From an uncultured Rhodospirillaceae bacterium (GTDB lineage Bacteria; Pseudomonadota; Alphaproteobacteria; Rhodospirillales; UBA2165), in contig CAJXJM010000199.1 in the NCBI GenBank assembly GCA_913054205.1, positions 1-5,412 of the forward strand: 5,412 nt of DNA. Reading direction: 5' to 3'. The position numbers and the translations under genes are program-made. The notes beneath the pieces were generated by a model. The model made no database searches. It saw only the letters and a list, made by a program, of their open reading frames with translations, and was not told the DNA's origin. Below are positions 1 through 5,412 of the stretch, in pieces. Every line of letters starts with the position of its first letter. Position 1 is the first letter of the stretch.

Positions 1-70
1 CTGGTGTGGCGCGAATGGCATCATAGCTATGACCATCTTCCGCGGTCACTTTGATCATTTGTTCTGACAT
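1..70 (-). CDS. Probable dienelactone hydrolase family protein, N-terminal fragment (runs off left edge)
   Basis: Only the first 23 codons are present, read from an ATG at 70-68 to the window edge. The peptide begins MSEQMIKVTAEDGHSYDAIR. The pattern of a short start, a beta strand, then 'DGH' and an aromatic-x-A-hydrophobic-R segment resembles the N terminus of dienelactone hydrolase (carboxymethylenebutenolidase) proteins. Those are cytoplasmic alpha/beta hydrolases with a Cys-Asp-His triad that open dienelactones in chlorocatechol and related pathways. The catalytic residues would lie outside the window, so the family call rests on this short match plus the catabolic neighbourhood. A good ribosome binding site (GGGGAG) lies 8 bases upstream of the ATG, which supports the start. 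It is the last gene seen in the cluster, 117 bases after the acyl-CoA synthetase. Another alpha/beta hydrolase with a similar N terminus is possible. Confidence 0.6.
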   Translation of the reverse strand, partial: MSEQMIKVTAEDGHSYDAIRATP

Positions 71-78
71 ATTTTTAA

Positions 79-85
79 CTCCCCT
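79..85 (-). promoter_or_regulatory. Ribosome binding site of the dienelactone hydrolase-like gene
   Basis: On the minus strand the sequence reads AGGGGAG, 8 bases before the ATG at 70-68. It is a near-consensus Shine-Dalgarno site and is the main evidence that the short edge fragment is a real gene start. Confidence 0.7.
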
Positions 86-187
86 GGATAGTAATACGCA
101 TTGGTTTTTAAGTTGTTTTCGATGGCAAGATCATCACCATTACCACCGCAATTGCAACAGTTTGACGATGGTTAATTGGGATTAAAT

Positions 188-1819
188 TCAGGCCGGTAAT
201 TTGTGATCAGCAAAGATTTTCCGCAATTCTGTTTTGCGGATTTTGCCGGTCGCCGTATGGGGCAATTCGTCAATAAAAACCACCTGATTGGGAATCCACC
301 AATCAGCGACTTTGCCCTTGTACATTTCAAGCATTTCAGCTTCCGTGACCGCCCCGCCGTCTGATTTAACACAGATGAGGAGAGGACGTTCATCCCATTT
401 TGGGTGCGCCACCCCGATAACGCCGGCCTCCGCAATGTCAGGATGACCAACAGCAATGTTTTCCAGCTCTATGGAACTAATCCATTCGCCGCCGGATTTT
501 ATCACGTCTTTAGCGCGATCCACGATTTGCATGAAACCACGTTCATCGATCGTGCTGACATCTCCCGTTCTAAACCAGCCATCCGCATCAAAGCTATCGG
601 CAGACGTCTCCTCATCCTCATAGTAGCCATTGGTGACCCACGGACCACGGACCAGAAGTTCGCCAAAAGCTTTGCCATCATGCGGCAGTTCAGCGTCGTT
701 ATCGTCGACGATTTTCATATCGACGCCATAGACCGGGCGACCCTGCTTTACTTTGTAGGCCATCTGATCTTCAGGTGTCATATCTTTCATATTGTTTTTC
801 ATATGCGCAAGCGTGCCAAGCGGACTCATTTCAGTCATGCCCCAGGCATGAATGCAACGGCAGTCCAAGTCGTTTTCAAAAGCCTCAATCATAGACTGCG
901 GCACGGCGGCACCGCCGACAATAACCCGCTCCAAATCAGGGAGCTTCTTTTTATTTTCAGAAATATATCCCAGCAATAATAGCCACACGGTCGGCACACC
1001 GGCGGTAAAGGTGACACCTTCATTTTCCAGCAATTCACAAACCGACGCCCCATCCATGCCAGCGCCCGGAAAAACAAGTTTGGCTCCGGAAAGAGCACAA
1101 GCATAAGGAATGCCCCAAGCATTGACGTGAAACATGGGCACCACCGGCAAAACAATATCCTGGCCTGAAATGCCGAGGCCATCTGTTGCACAGGCTGTCA
1201 TCGCATGCAGAACGGTCGAGCGATGGCTATAAAGAACGGCTTTTGGATTGCCCGTGGTTCCAGAACTGTAACAGAGTGACGAGGCCGTGTTTTCCTCAAA
1301 ATCCGGCCAGTCATAGCTATCTGATTGGCCGTCTATCAGCACTTCAAAACAAAGAGAGTTTTCCAATTTACTGTCGGGCATATGCTCTTGATCGGTCATC
1401 ACGACGATCTTGATCGATGCATCAAGTTGCTCAGCGATCCCTTCCAAAACCGGAACAAAGCTCAGATCAACAAAAATGATTTTGTCTTTCGCATGATTGA
1501 TGATGTAGATGATCTGATCGCCAAACAAGCGCGGGTTGATTGTATGGCAGACCGCACCCATTCCTGAGACGGCGAAATAAAGTTCAAAATGGCGATACCC
1601 GTTCCAGGCAAGAGTGGCGACCCGATCGCCCTCTCCCACGCCTAAATCACCGAGTGCATTCACCAGTTTTTTGATGCGTTGATAAGACTCACCATAGGTA
1701 TATCGGTGAATGGGGCCTTCAATAGTCCGAGATACTATTTCCGTATCGCCGTGATACCGGGCCGCGTGTTCAATTAGCGACGTCGTCGTTAACGGCATAT
1801 CCATCATCATGCCACGCAT
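188..1819 (-). CDS. AMP-forming acyl-CoA synthetase, AlkK-like (medium/long-chain fatty acid or related acid CoA ligase)
   Basis: It activates a carboxylic acid with ATP and CoA, through an acyl-adenylate, to give an acyl-CoA in the cytoplasm. At 543 residues it is full length for the ANL superfamily. Visible motifs in order are: the phosphate-binding loop [10 protein letters not shown] (184-193), HVNAWG (231-236), the aromatic/Glu motif [11 protein letters not shown] (325-335), WFRTGD with the ribose-binding Asp (415-420), the hinge [15 protein letters not shown] (434-448), and the C-terminal catalytic lysine K526 in TATGKIRK. The N-terminal stretch with [16 protein letters not shown] (84-99) is typical of the AlkK-like branch (medium-chain acyl-CoA ligase family). 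All catalytic motifs are intact. The start at 1819 is supported by GGGAGGG 7 bases upstream; further Met codons at 4, 5, 6 and 8 are less well placed. It lies 17 bases after the DUF3500 gene, so the two are probably co-transcribed. The real substrate is unknown: the family points to fatty acids, the context to an acid from ring breakdown. Confidence 0.93.
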   Translation of the reverse strand: MRGMMMDMPLTTTSLIEHAARYHGDTEIVSRTIEGPIHRYTYGESYQRIKKLVNALGDLGVGEGDRVATLAWNGYRHFELYFAVSGMGAVCHTINPRLFGDQIIYIINHAKDKIIFVDLSFVPVLEGIAEQLDASIKIVVMTDQEHMPDSKLENSLCFEVLIDGQSDSYDWPDFEENTASSLCYSSGTTGNPKAVLYSHRSTVLHAMTACATDGLGISGQDIVLPVVPMFHVNAWGIPYACALSGAKLVFPGAGMDGASVCELLENEGVTFTAGVPTVWLLLLGYISENKKKLPDLERVIVGGAAVPQSMIEAFENDLDCRCIHAWGMTEMSPLGTLAHMKNNMKDMTPEDQMAYKVKQGRPVYGVDMKIVDDNDAELPHDGKAFGELLVRGPWVTNGYYEDEETSADSFDADGWFRTGDVSTIDERGFMQIVDRAKDVIKSGGEWISSIELENIAVGHPDIAEAGVIGVAHPKWDERPLLICVKSDGGAVTEAEMLEMYKGKVADWWIPNQVVFIDELPHTATGKIRKTELRKIFADHKLPA

Positions 1820-1826
1820 TTTTATA

Positions 1827-1833
1827 CCCTCCC
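1827..1833 (-). promoter_or_regulatory. Strong ribosome binding site of the acyl-CoA synthetase gene
   Basis: GGGAGGG on the minus strand lies 7 bases before the ATG at 1819, inside the 17-base gap after the DUF3500 stop codon (1839-1837). It fixes the ligase start at the first of several clustered Met codons and fits translation of both genes from one message. Confidence 0.75.
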
Positions 1834-1836
1834 TAT

Positions 1837-3090
1837 CTAGTCTTCGTGTTTGTGGTACTCCTTGTGGTGGGGAGCATTTTCATAGTGTTGACGAATAATA
1901 TCAACACCATAATCGTTGCCGTTCGGCGTTCTGACGAGCGTATGGACGTGAAAATTCATCGGTGCGGGGTTGTTTAAAAAAACGCCCGCGTGATGATCAA
2001 ACTCGATTAGCGTGACCGGACTTTGAATTCGGTAATAAAAAGCCTGGTTTTCTTCGTGGCCGCCAATCCAGCAGAAATGAGTGTCCTCAAAGTGACGCTC
2101 GACTTCGTCCATCTTTGCGCGAAGTGGTCCTGGCGGCAAGGTGCCGAGATATTCCTCGATGAGGTCCAAGAGATCACGGCGCTGTAGATCGCTAAAATCA
2201 TCCGCTTTCAAACCTTCATAGGGAATGATGCGGTTGTCGCAATAGGCGCCGCCGAGATGAAGTCCGTCATGTTGAACGCGGCGGCCTTCCGGCAAGTCTC
2301 CGCCAACCATCGAATTGGCGATTAAGGCCTGCGCTTGCTGCTCATCAGAAAACGAGCGCATGATCTCGAGCCCCATGCGCTCCTCATCTTCGAAAATACC
2401 CAGCCCTTTGAACGGACCGGCATCCGCGTTGCAAGGCTCGGCGCCCATAAAAGTGGGCGTGATGGTCATTTGATCGCCGATAAAAACCCCGTGTAAACAA
2501 AGGTGGTGCCCAAATATCTGCCAGCCCCAGGGTTCGCTCGAAGACGGCGTGCCGAAAAGACTAAATATATAGGTAAATTCACCAAAGACCTCCGGACCTC
2601 CGACGAGATCACCCAAAAAGCCATTAAGACGCATGACATTGCGGGACTTTTCATAACCGTTTGCGCCCAGGCTCGCCCGCATAACCTCCAGAACGGCCTG
2701 CCGAACATTTTCTGAAACCTCGGTTAACCGCAGCCCGTAATCTTCCAAATAGATTTCCGTATTTTGCCAATTGCGCCATTTCTTGGCATCGATATCGAAA
2801 CGGCAAGAAGCGCGTTGATCTGGCGTCAATTCACTCAGCAAATGATGGGCGGCGATAATCGCCTGTTCGGTCGGAGCCTGCTCTGATCGGCGCTCAAAAA
2901 GGGCTGGAATAATTTCACCGTCCGTGGTGATACCTTTAAATGGCTCCACGAACATTTCCTGCCAGCCAGCAAGAATGTTTTGAATTAGCGGCACCTTTAA
3001 AACGACTTCAGCATGTTCACGTGCTGTATCGCCTCGAACTTTGGATTTTTCAGGCGGCGGGACAAAACTGCGATATTCAGAACGGGACAT
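1837..3090 (-). CDS. DUF3500 family protein of unknown function
   Basis: This 417-residue protein has the hallmarks of the DUF3500 family. They are ELTPDQR (87-93), FGTPSSSEPWGWQIFGHHL (179-197), TPTFMGAEP (211-219), a GP-x-KGL segment followed by an acidic EDEER stretch (225-238), WIGG (341-344), FYYRIQSPVTLIEFDHH (351-367), HVHTLVRTPNGNDYG (381-395) and HY (402-403). The reaction is not known to me. Repeated conserved His positions (195-196, 366-367, 381, 383, 402) and acidic residues would suit a metal site or hydrolase, but that is inference. No signal peptide or membrane segment is seen, so it is probably cytoplasmic. The C terminus is His/Lys-rich (HHKEYHKHED). An in-frame TGA lies just upstream of the ATG, so no earlier start is possible. 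The Shine-Dalgarno match is poor, unlike the neighbouring genes. It appears to head a unit with the downstream acyl-CoA synthetase, 17 bases away. Confidence 0.88.
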   Translation of the reverse strand: MSRSEYRSFVPPPEKSKVRGDTAREHAEVVLKVPLIQNILAGWQEMFVEPFKGITTDGEIIPALFERRSEQAPTEQAIIAAHHLLSELTPDQRASCRFDIDAKKWRNWQNTEIYLEDYGLRLTEVSENVRQAVLEVMRASLGANGYEKSRNVMRLNGFLGDLVGGPEVFGEFTYIFSLFGTPSSSEPWGWQIFGHHLCLHGVFIGDQMTITPTFMGAEPCNADAGPFKGLGIFEDEERMGLEIMRSFSDEQQAQALIANSMVGGDLPEGRRVQHDGLHLGGAYCDNRIIPYEGLKADDFSDLQRRDLLDLIEEYLGTLPPGPLRAKMDEVERHFEDTHFCWIGGHEENQAFYYRIQSPVTLIEFDHHAGVFLNNPAPMNFHVHTLVRTPNGNDYGVDIIRQHYENAPHHKEYHKHED

Positions 3091-3111
3091 TGATCAAGTC
3101 TACTTCGGCGC

Positions 3112-3141
3112 TGGCAGATTTGCCAACACATACAAATTTGT
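3112..3141. promoter_or_regulatory. Candidate operator/promoter region with two small palindromes
   Basis: The stretch just upstream of the DUF3500 gene contains TGGCA-GATT-TGCCA (3112-3125) and the 10-base perfect palindrome ACAAATTTGT (3132-3141). They lie 22 to 51 bases before the start codon, where a promoter for the DUF3500-ligase unit would be expected. Dyad symmetry there fits binding of a dimeric regulator. I could not assign convincing -35 and -10 boxes, and palindromes this short can arise by chance in A+T-rich DNA. Confidence 0.3.
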
Positions 3142-3168
3142 GATTGAAAAAAATCTGAGGCACCTAAT

Positions 3169-3207
3169 AGCGGCTAACCAGCAGAATGGTGGTTAGCCGT
3201 TTTATTT
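3169..3207 (+). terminator. Strong stem-loop with T-tract on the plus strand (intrinsic-terminator-like)
   Basis: A perfect 10-base inverted repeat, CGGCTAACCA (3171-3180) and TGGTTAGCCG (3190-3199), encloses a 9-base loop. A G-U and an A-U pair can extend it outward. TTTTATTT (3200-3207) follows directly on the plus strand, giving a textbook rho-independent terminator for rightward transcription. All genes here run leftward. Read that way the hairpin is preceded by an A-rich tract and followed by CTATTAGG, not by U residues. It may act in both directions as a boundary after the decarboxylase-like gene, stop antisense transcripts, or stabilise the 3' end of the upstream message. Confidence 0.55.
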
Positions 3208-3236
3208 GGATGCGGCGCTGTTAAACTTTTGTAGAG

Positions 3237-4232
3237 TTAAACTTTAAAGGACATTTGGGTTTCGGGAACAAATAATTCTTCCGGCGTCATTTTCCGGTGG
3301 GTGACGCCTTGTTCATCGCAATAATCCAAAAAGGTCTCAAGCGTCGTGCGGCTGCCTTCGATGCCATAGGGCCAGTAATCGCCATCTGGGAAAAATTCCT
3401 GTTTCATTTTCTCAAAGGAATCAGGCATCCACGGAAATGGAATGCGCGACACATTGATGTCGGAAAGACGTTCCACCATTTTGGCTTTTGCCTGCTCGAA
3501 GGCATTCATCAGGTTCATCGCGATCCATCTATTTTCTTCATAAACTTCGCGTTTGATAGCGATGGTATGCATGATTGGATAAACACCGGTACGCCTAAAA
3601 TACTCAAGCTCCACCTCAGGATAATTCGGCATAAGACGCTGTACTTTGCCCTCGCCGGACAGAAAGGCATCCGGTGGGCGCGCTGATATCACCGCATCTA
3701 ATTCTCCGTCAATCAACATGTCGGCCAGCGATTTATCGGAAACCGGCGTGATGGTAATTCCTTCAGGGACATTGGTCTTTCCCATTTCAAGGCGACCCGG
3801 CTCGTTAACGCCGCCTTGCACCCATTCGACTTCATTGAGCTTGGCACCGCCTTCGTGGTGCAGCCAGCCGCGCGCATAAACTGTCGCCGTTTGGGTCCAT
3901 TCCGGAACGCCAATACGCCCACCTTTTAGATCAGCAGATGTTTTAATCTTGCCGTCACTGCGGATATAAAAAGCAGAATGGCGAAACATGCGCGATATAA
4001 AAACCGGGATACCGACGATGGGCGACTCTTCTAATGAACGCAGTGAACAGAATTTCGCAAAAGACAACTCCGAGACCTCCCATTCATAAGATTGGGCAAA
4101 TCTGAAGAAAGTCTCCTCGACTTGAAAATTGAGACAATTTAAATCAATCCCCGATGGTTTGATGTTTCCGTTCATCAGGTCTCGGACGTGATCGTAATCC
4201 TCAATCGCCAAGGTTAAAGATAGCTCGCTCAT
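3237..4232 (-). CDS. 4,5-dihydroxyphthalate decarboxylase (Pht5-like) family protein, cytoplasmic PBP2 fold
   Basis: The 331-residue protein matches the family of phthalate-pathway 4,5-dihydroxyphthalate decarboxylase, whose members share the type II periplasmic-binding-protein fold and are often labelled as ABC substrate-binding proteins. Segments I recognise are ELSFAKF (55-61), GIPVFISRMFRHSAFYI (74-90), the DLKGGRIGVPEW block with the following TQTATVYARGWL (101-123), SLADMLIDGELDAVISARPP (168-187), FRRTGVYPIMHTIAI (212-226), PFPWMPD (265-271) and DYWPYGIEGSR (285-295). The N terminus starts directly with the first strand and has no signal peptide or lipobox, so it is a cytosolic protein and an enzyme is more likely than a transport receptor. 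The expected role is non-oxidative removal of a carboxyl group from a hydroxylated aromatic or cyclic acid; the actual substrate is unproven. GAGGAA at 4243-4238 lies 5 bases before the ATG. It follows the PdxA/TphB-like gene by 36 bases, so co-transcription is likely. Confidence 0.85.
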   Translation of the reverse strand: MSELSLTLAIEDYDHVRDLMNGNIKPSGIDLNCLNFQVEETFFRFAQSYEWEVSELSFAKFCSLRSLEESPIVGIPVFISRMFRHSAFYIRSDGKIKTSADLKGGRIGVPEWTQTATVYARGWLHHEGGAKLNEVEWVQGGVNEPGRLEMGKTNVPEGITITPVSDKSLADMLIDGELDAVISARPPDAFLSGEGKVQRLMPNYPEVELEYFRRTGVYPIMHTIAIKREVYEENRWIAMNLMNAFEQAKAKMVERLSDINVSRIPFPWMPDSFEKMKQEFFPDGDYWPYGIEGSRTTLETFLDYCDEQGVTHRKMTPEELFVPETQMSFKV

Positions 4233-4268
4233 TGATATTCCTCGATTAAATTTGGTTTGTTCATTTGT

Positions 4269-5258
4269 TTATGGATTACCCGTCAGGCGTTTGATTGCCT
4301 CAATAACGGCTGTCGGCTCGGCAACACCCTGGCCGACGATATCATGTGCACTGCCGTGGGCGACGGAAGAAAATAAAATAGGGCTGCCTATTGAGAGGCC
4401 CGCCGTGCGGTGTTTGGCGAGTAATTTAGCTGGAATATGACCTTGATCGTGCAGCATCACGATAAAGGCGTCATAGCCCTCTTCGTGGAGCATTAAATCC
4501 GCTGGAATGGGTCCATCGACGTGAATGCCTTGAGATTTCATGGCTGCAATTGCGGGTTCAATGATCTCGGCTTCTTCGTTGCCGAACAATCCATCTTCAC
4601 CAGCATGCGGGTTTAAGCCAGTGACCAAAATTCTGGGGGCCCTGATGCCAATTTTAATCAACGTATCATTGACCGCTGAGATAACATGGCGCACCCGTTC
4701 TTCGGTAATTAAATCCAATGATTGGCGCACACTGGCATGGAGCGTTGTATGGGCGATGCGATACTGATCGAAGCACACCATCAGATAACAATCATCAGGC
4801 TGCATGCCGGTTTGGCGCGCAACAAAAGAGGGATAACCATCAAACTCTATTCCGGCGAGATGAATTGATTTCTCTGTTTGCGGGGCTGCAACAACAGCGG
4901 CAACTTCACCGGCAACAGCAGCCTGAATCGCAGCAGCGCCGCAATCTACCGCAGCCTGGCCGTTATCGGCGTTGATCTCGCCCATGCGAAACTCTTTGTT
5001 GCCAAACAAATCCAACTCAATGCATTTGACTCCGGGAGACGTCCAATCGATATCGGAAACAGCGCTATATCCATCCAGTTGAATTTTAATGCCGCAGGTC
5101 TCAGCGTGCCTATCCATAACCTGGCGATCACCGAAAATAACCGGTCGGCAAAGCGACACAACTTCATCGGATTGAGCCGCCTTCATGCAAAGCTCGGGTC
5201 CAATTCCCGCGGGATCACCACCAGATAAAGCAACGATGGGTAGAGCGTTTTCTGTCAT
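4269..5258 (-). CDS. PdxA-superfamily NAD-dependent dehydrogenase, TphB-like (probable dihydrodiol dehydrogenase/decarboxylase)
   Basis: The 329-residue protein is full length for the PdxA family. It has the N-terminal GGDPAGIGPE (13-22) and three histidines placed like the PdxA metal ligands: H174 in HTTLHASV, H218 in GLNPHAGEDG, and H270 in MLHDQGHIPAKLL. It also has the C-terminal SSVAHGSAHDIVGQGVAEP block (297-315). True 4-hydroxythreonine-4-phosphate dehydrogenases carry GHTE, whose His-Thr contacts the substrate phosphate. Here the site reads GYPS (141-144). From memory, GYPS, VDGP-xx-AD-x-(M/V)-L, LHDQGHIP and SSV-x-HGSA-x-DI are also features of TphB, the terephthalate dihydrodiol dehydrogenase, which oxidises and decarboxylates the cis-diol to protocatechuate. 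A catabolic dehydrogenase is therefore more likely than vitamin B6 synthesis, and the Pht5-like neighbour agrees. AGGG 6 bases before the ATG overlaps the stop codon of the upstream gene, so translation may be coupled. Many pipelines would call it pdxA. Confidence 0.88.
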   Translation of the reverse strand: MTENALPIVALSGGDPAGIGPELCMKAAQSDEVVSLCRPVIFGDRQVMDRHAETCGIKIQLDGYSAVSDIDWTSPGVKCIELDLFGNKEFRMGEINADNGQAAVDCGAAAIQAAVAGEVAAVVAAPQTEKSIHLAGIEFDGYPSFVARQTGMQPDDCYLMVCFDQYRIAHTTLHASVRQSLDLITEERVRHVISAVNDTLIKIGIRAPRILVTGLNPHAGEDGLFGNEEAEIIEPAIAAMKSQGIHVDGPIPADLMLHEEGYDAFIVMLHDQGHIPAKLLAKHRTAGLSIGSPILFSSVAHGSAHDIVGQGVAEPTAVIEAIKRLTGNP

Positions 5259-5261
5259 CGT

Positions 5262-5268
5262 TTTCCCT
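5262..5268 (-). promoter_or_regulatory. Ribosome binding site of the PdxA/TphB-like gene, overlapping the upstream stop codon
   Basis: AGGGAAA on the minus strand precedes the ATG at 5258 and begins inside the TAG stop (5269-5267) of the upstream gene. This supports the chosen start and suggests translational coupling of the two genes in one operon. Confidence 0.6.
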
Positions 5269-5412
5269 ACACCGAAGCCGGAGGGGTCCCAAGTTCGGCA
5301 AACAAGCCGTCCTGGGCACCTTCAAAAAATTTAACGTCTTTGTCTAACTCAACGGCGGCTGAGCGCACCCGCTGATGCTCAGGGTCTAAGCCCATGATGT
5401 CCTTGCCTTCTT
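5267..5412 (-). CDS. Unrecognised protein, C-terminal 47 residues (runs off right edge)
   Basis: An open frame enters from the right edge and ends at TAG (5269-5267), 8 bases before the PdxA/TphB-like start. The visible end includes DIMGLDPEHQRVRSAAVELD, then an acidic/aromatic stretch (KDVKFFEGAQDGLF), and closes with ELGTPPASV. It is soluble, probably helical, acidic, and has no membrane segment. The tight spacing and the downstream Shine-Dalgarno site overlapping its stop codon show that it is a real upstream gene of the same operon. I do not recognise the family. In this context an oxygenase, hydrolase or other catabolic enzyme would be reasonable, but nothing visible decides it. Confidence 0.7.
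   Translation of the reverse strand, partial: EGKDIMGLDPEHQRVRSAAVELDKDVKFFEGAQDGLFAELGTPPASV

Noticed and set aside
71..187. A promoter or terminator between the acyl-CoA synthetase and the dienelactone hydrolase-like gene
   Set aside because: Apart from the ribosome binding site, only a short GCAATTGC palindrome (148-155) and A+T-rich stretches are seen. No stem with a U-tract and no convincing -35/-10 pair was found.
404..979. A 191-codon open frame on the plus strand
   Set aside because: It lies wholly inside the acyl-CoA synthetase gene on the opposite strand, whose motifs are unmistakable. Its translation has no recognisable domain.
3297..3686. A 129-codon open frame on the plus strand
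   Set aside because: It is antisense to the well-supported Pht5-like gene and its translation shows no family features.
3237..4232. Reading this gene as an ABC transporter substrate-binding protein
   Set aside because: There is no signal peptide or lipobox, no permease or ATPase gene is adjacent in the window, and the motifs fit the 4,5-dihydroxyphthalate decarboxylase group with the same fold.
4269..5258. Naming this gene pdxA as the vitamin B6 enzyme
   Set aside because: The GHTE substrate motif is replaced by GYPS and the neighbours are catabolic, so a TphB-like role fits better.
1..5412. Mobile elements, CRISPR arrays, tRNA or rRNA genes
   Set aside because: No transposase-like frames, terminal inverted repeats, regularly spaced repeats or structural RNA signatures were seen. 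Coding genes fill almost the whole window.

Overview
The window is a bacterial catabolic gene cluster. Every supported gene lies on the minus strand, so transcription runs from high to low coordinates. G+C looks close to one half by eye. Most starts have a purine-rich Shine-Dalgarno site and the genes are tightly packed, as in proteobacterial operons. The mix of gene families fits a free-living proteobacterium, possibly alphaproteobacterial, but the lineage is an inference and no marker gene is present.

Layout in the direction of transcription. (1) At 5412-5267 is the C-terminal 47 residues of an unrecognised protein. (2) Eight bases later comes a 329-residue PdxA-superfamily dehydrogenase (5258-4269), whose motifs fit the TphB / dihydrodiol dehydrogenase branch better than true vitamin B6 PdxA. 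(3) Next, after 36 bases, is a 331-residue protein of the 4,5-dihydroxyphthalate decarboxylase (Pht5-like) family (4232-3237). It has a periplasmic-binding-protein type II fold but no signal peptide. (4) A 146-base gap (3236-3091) holds a strong stem-loop and small palindromes, and may be a boundary between transcription units. (5) A 417-residue DUF3500 protein (3090-1837) follows. (6) Seventeen bases later is a 543-residue AlkK-type acyl-CoA synthetase (1819-188). (7) A 117-base gap (187-71) shows no convincing terminator or promoter. (8) The first 23 codons of a probable dienelactone hydrolase family protein (70-1) run off the left edge.

Taken together, these genes point to breakdown of an aromatic or cyclic (di)carboxylic acid. 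The TphB-like enzyme would oxidise a diol intermediate, perhaps with decarboxylation. The Pht5-like enzyme would remove a carboxyl group, the ligase would activate a carboxylic acid as its CoA thioester, and the dienelactone hydrolase-like protein would open a lactone or ester. The DUF3500 protein has no known reaction. The substrate cannot be read from this window, and no ring-hydroxylating oxygenase, transporter or regulator is visible. I see no RNA genes, CRISPR arrays or mobile elements.
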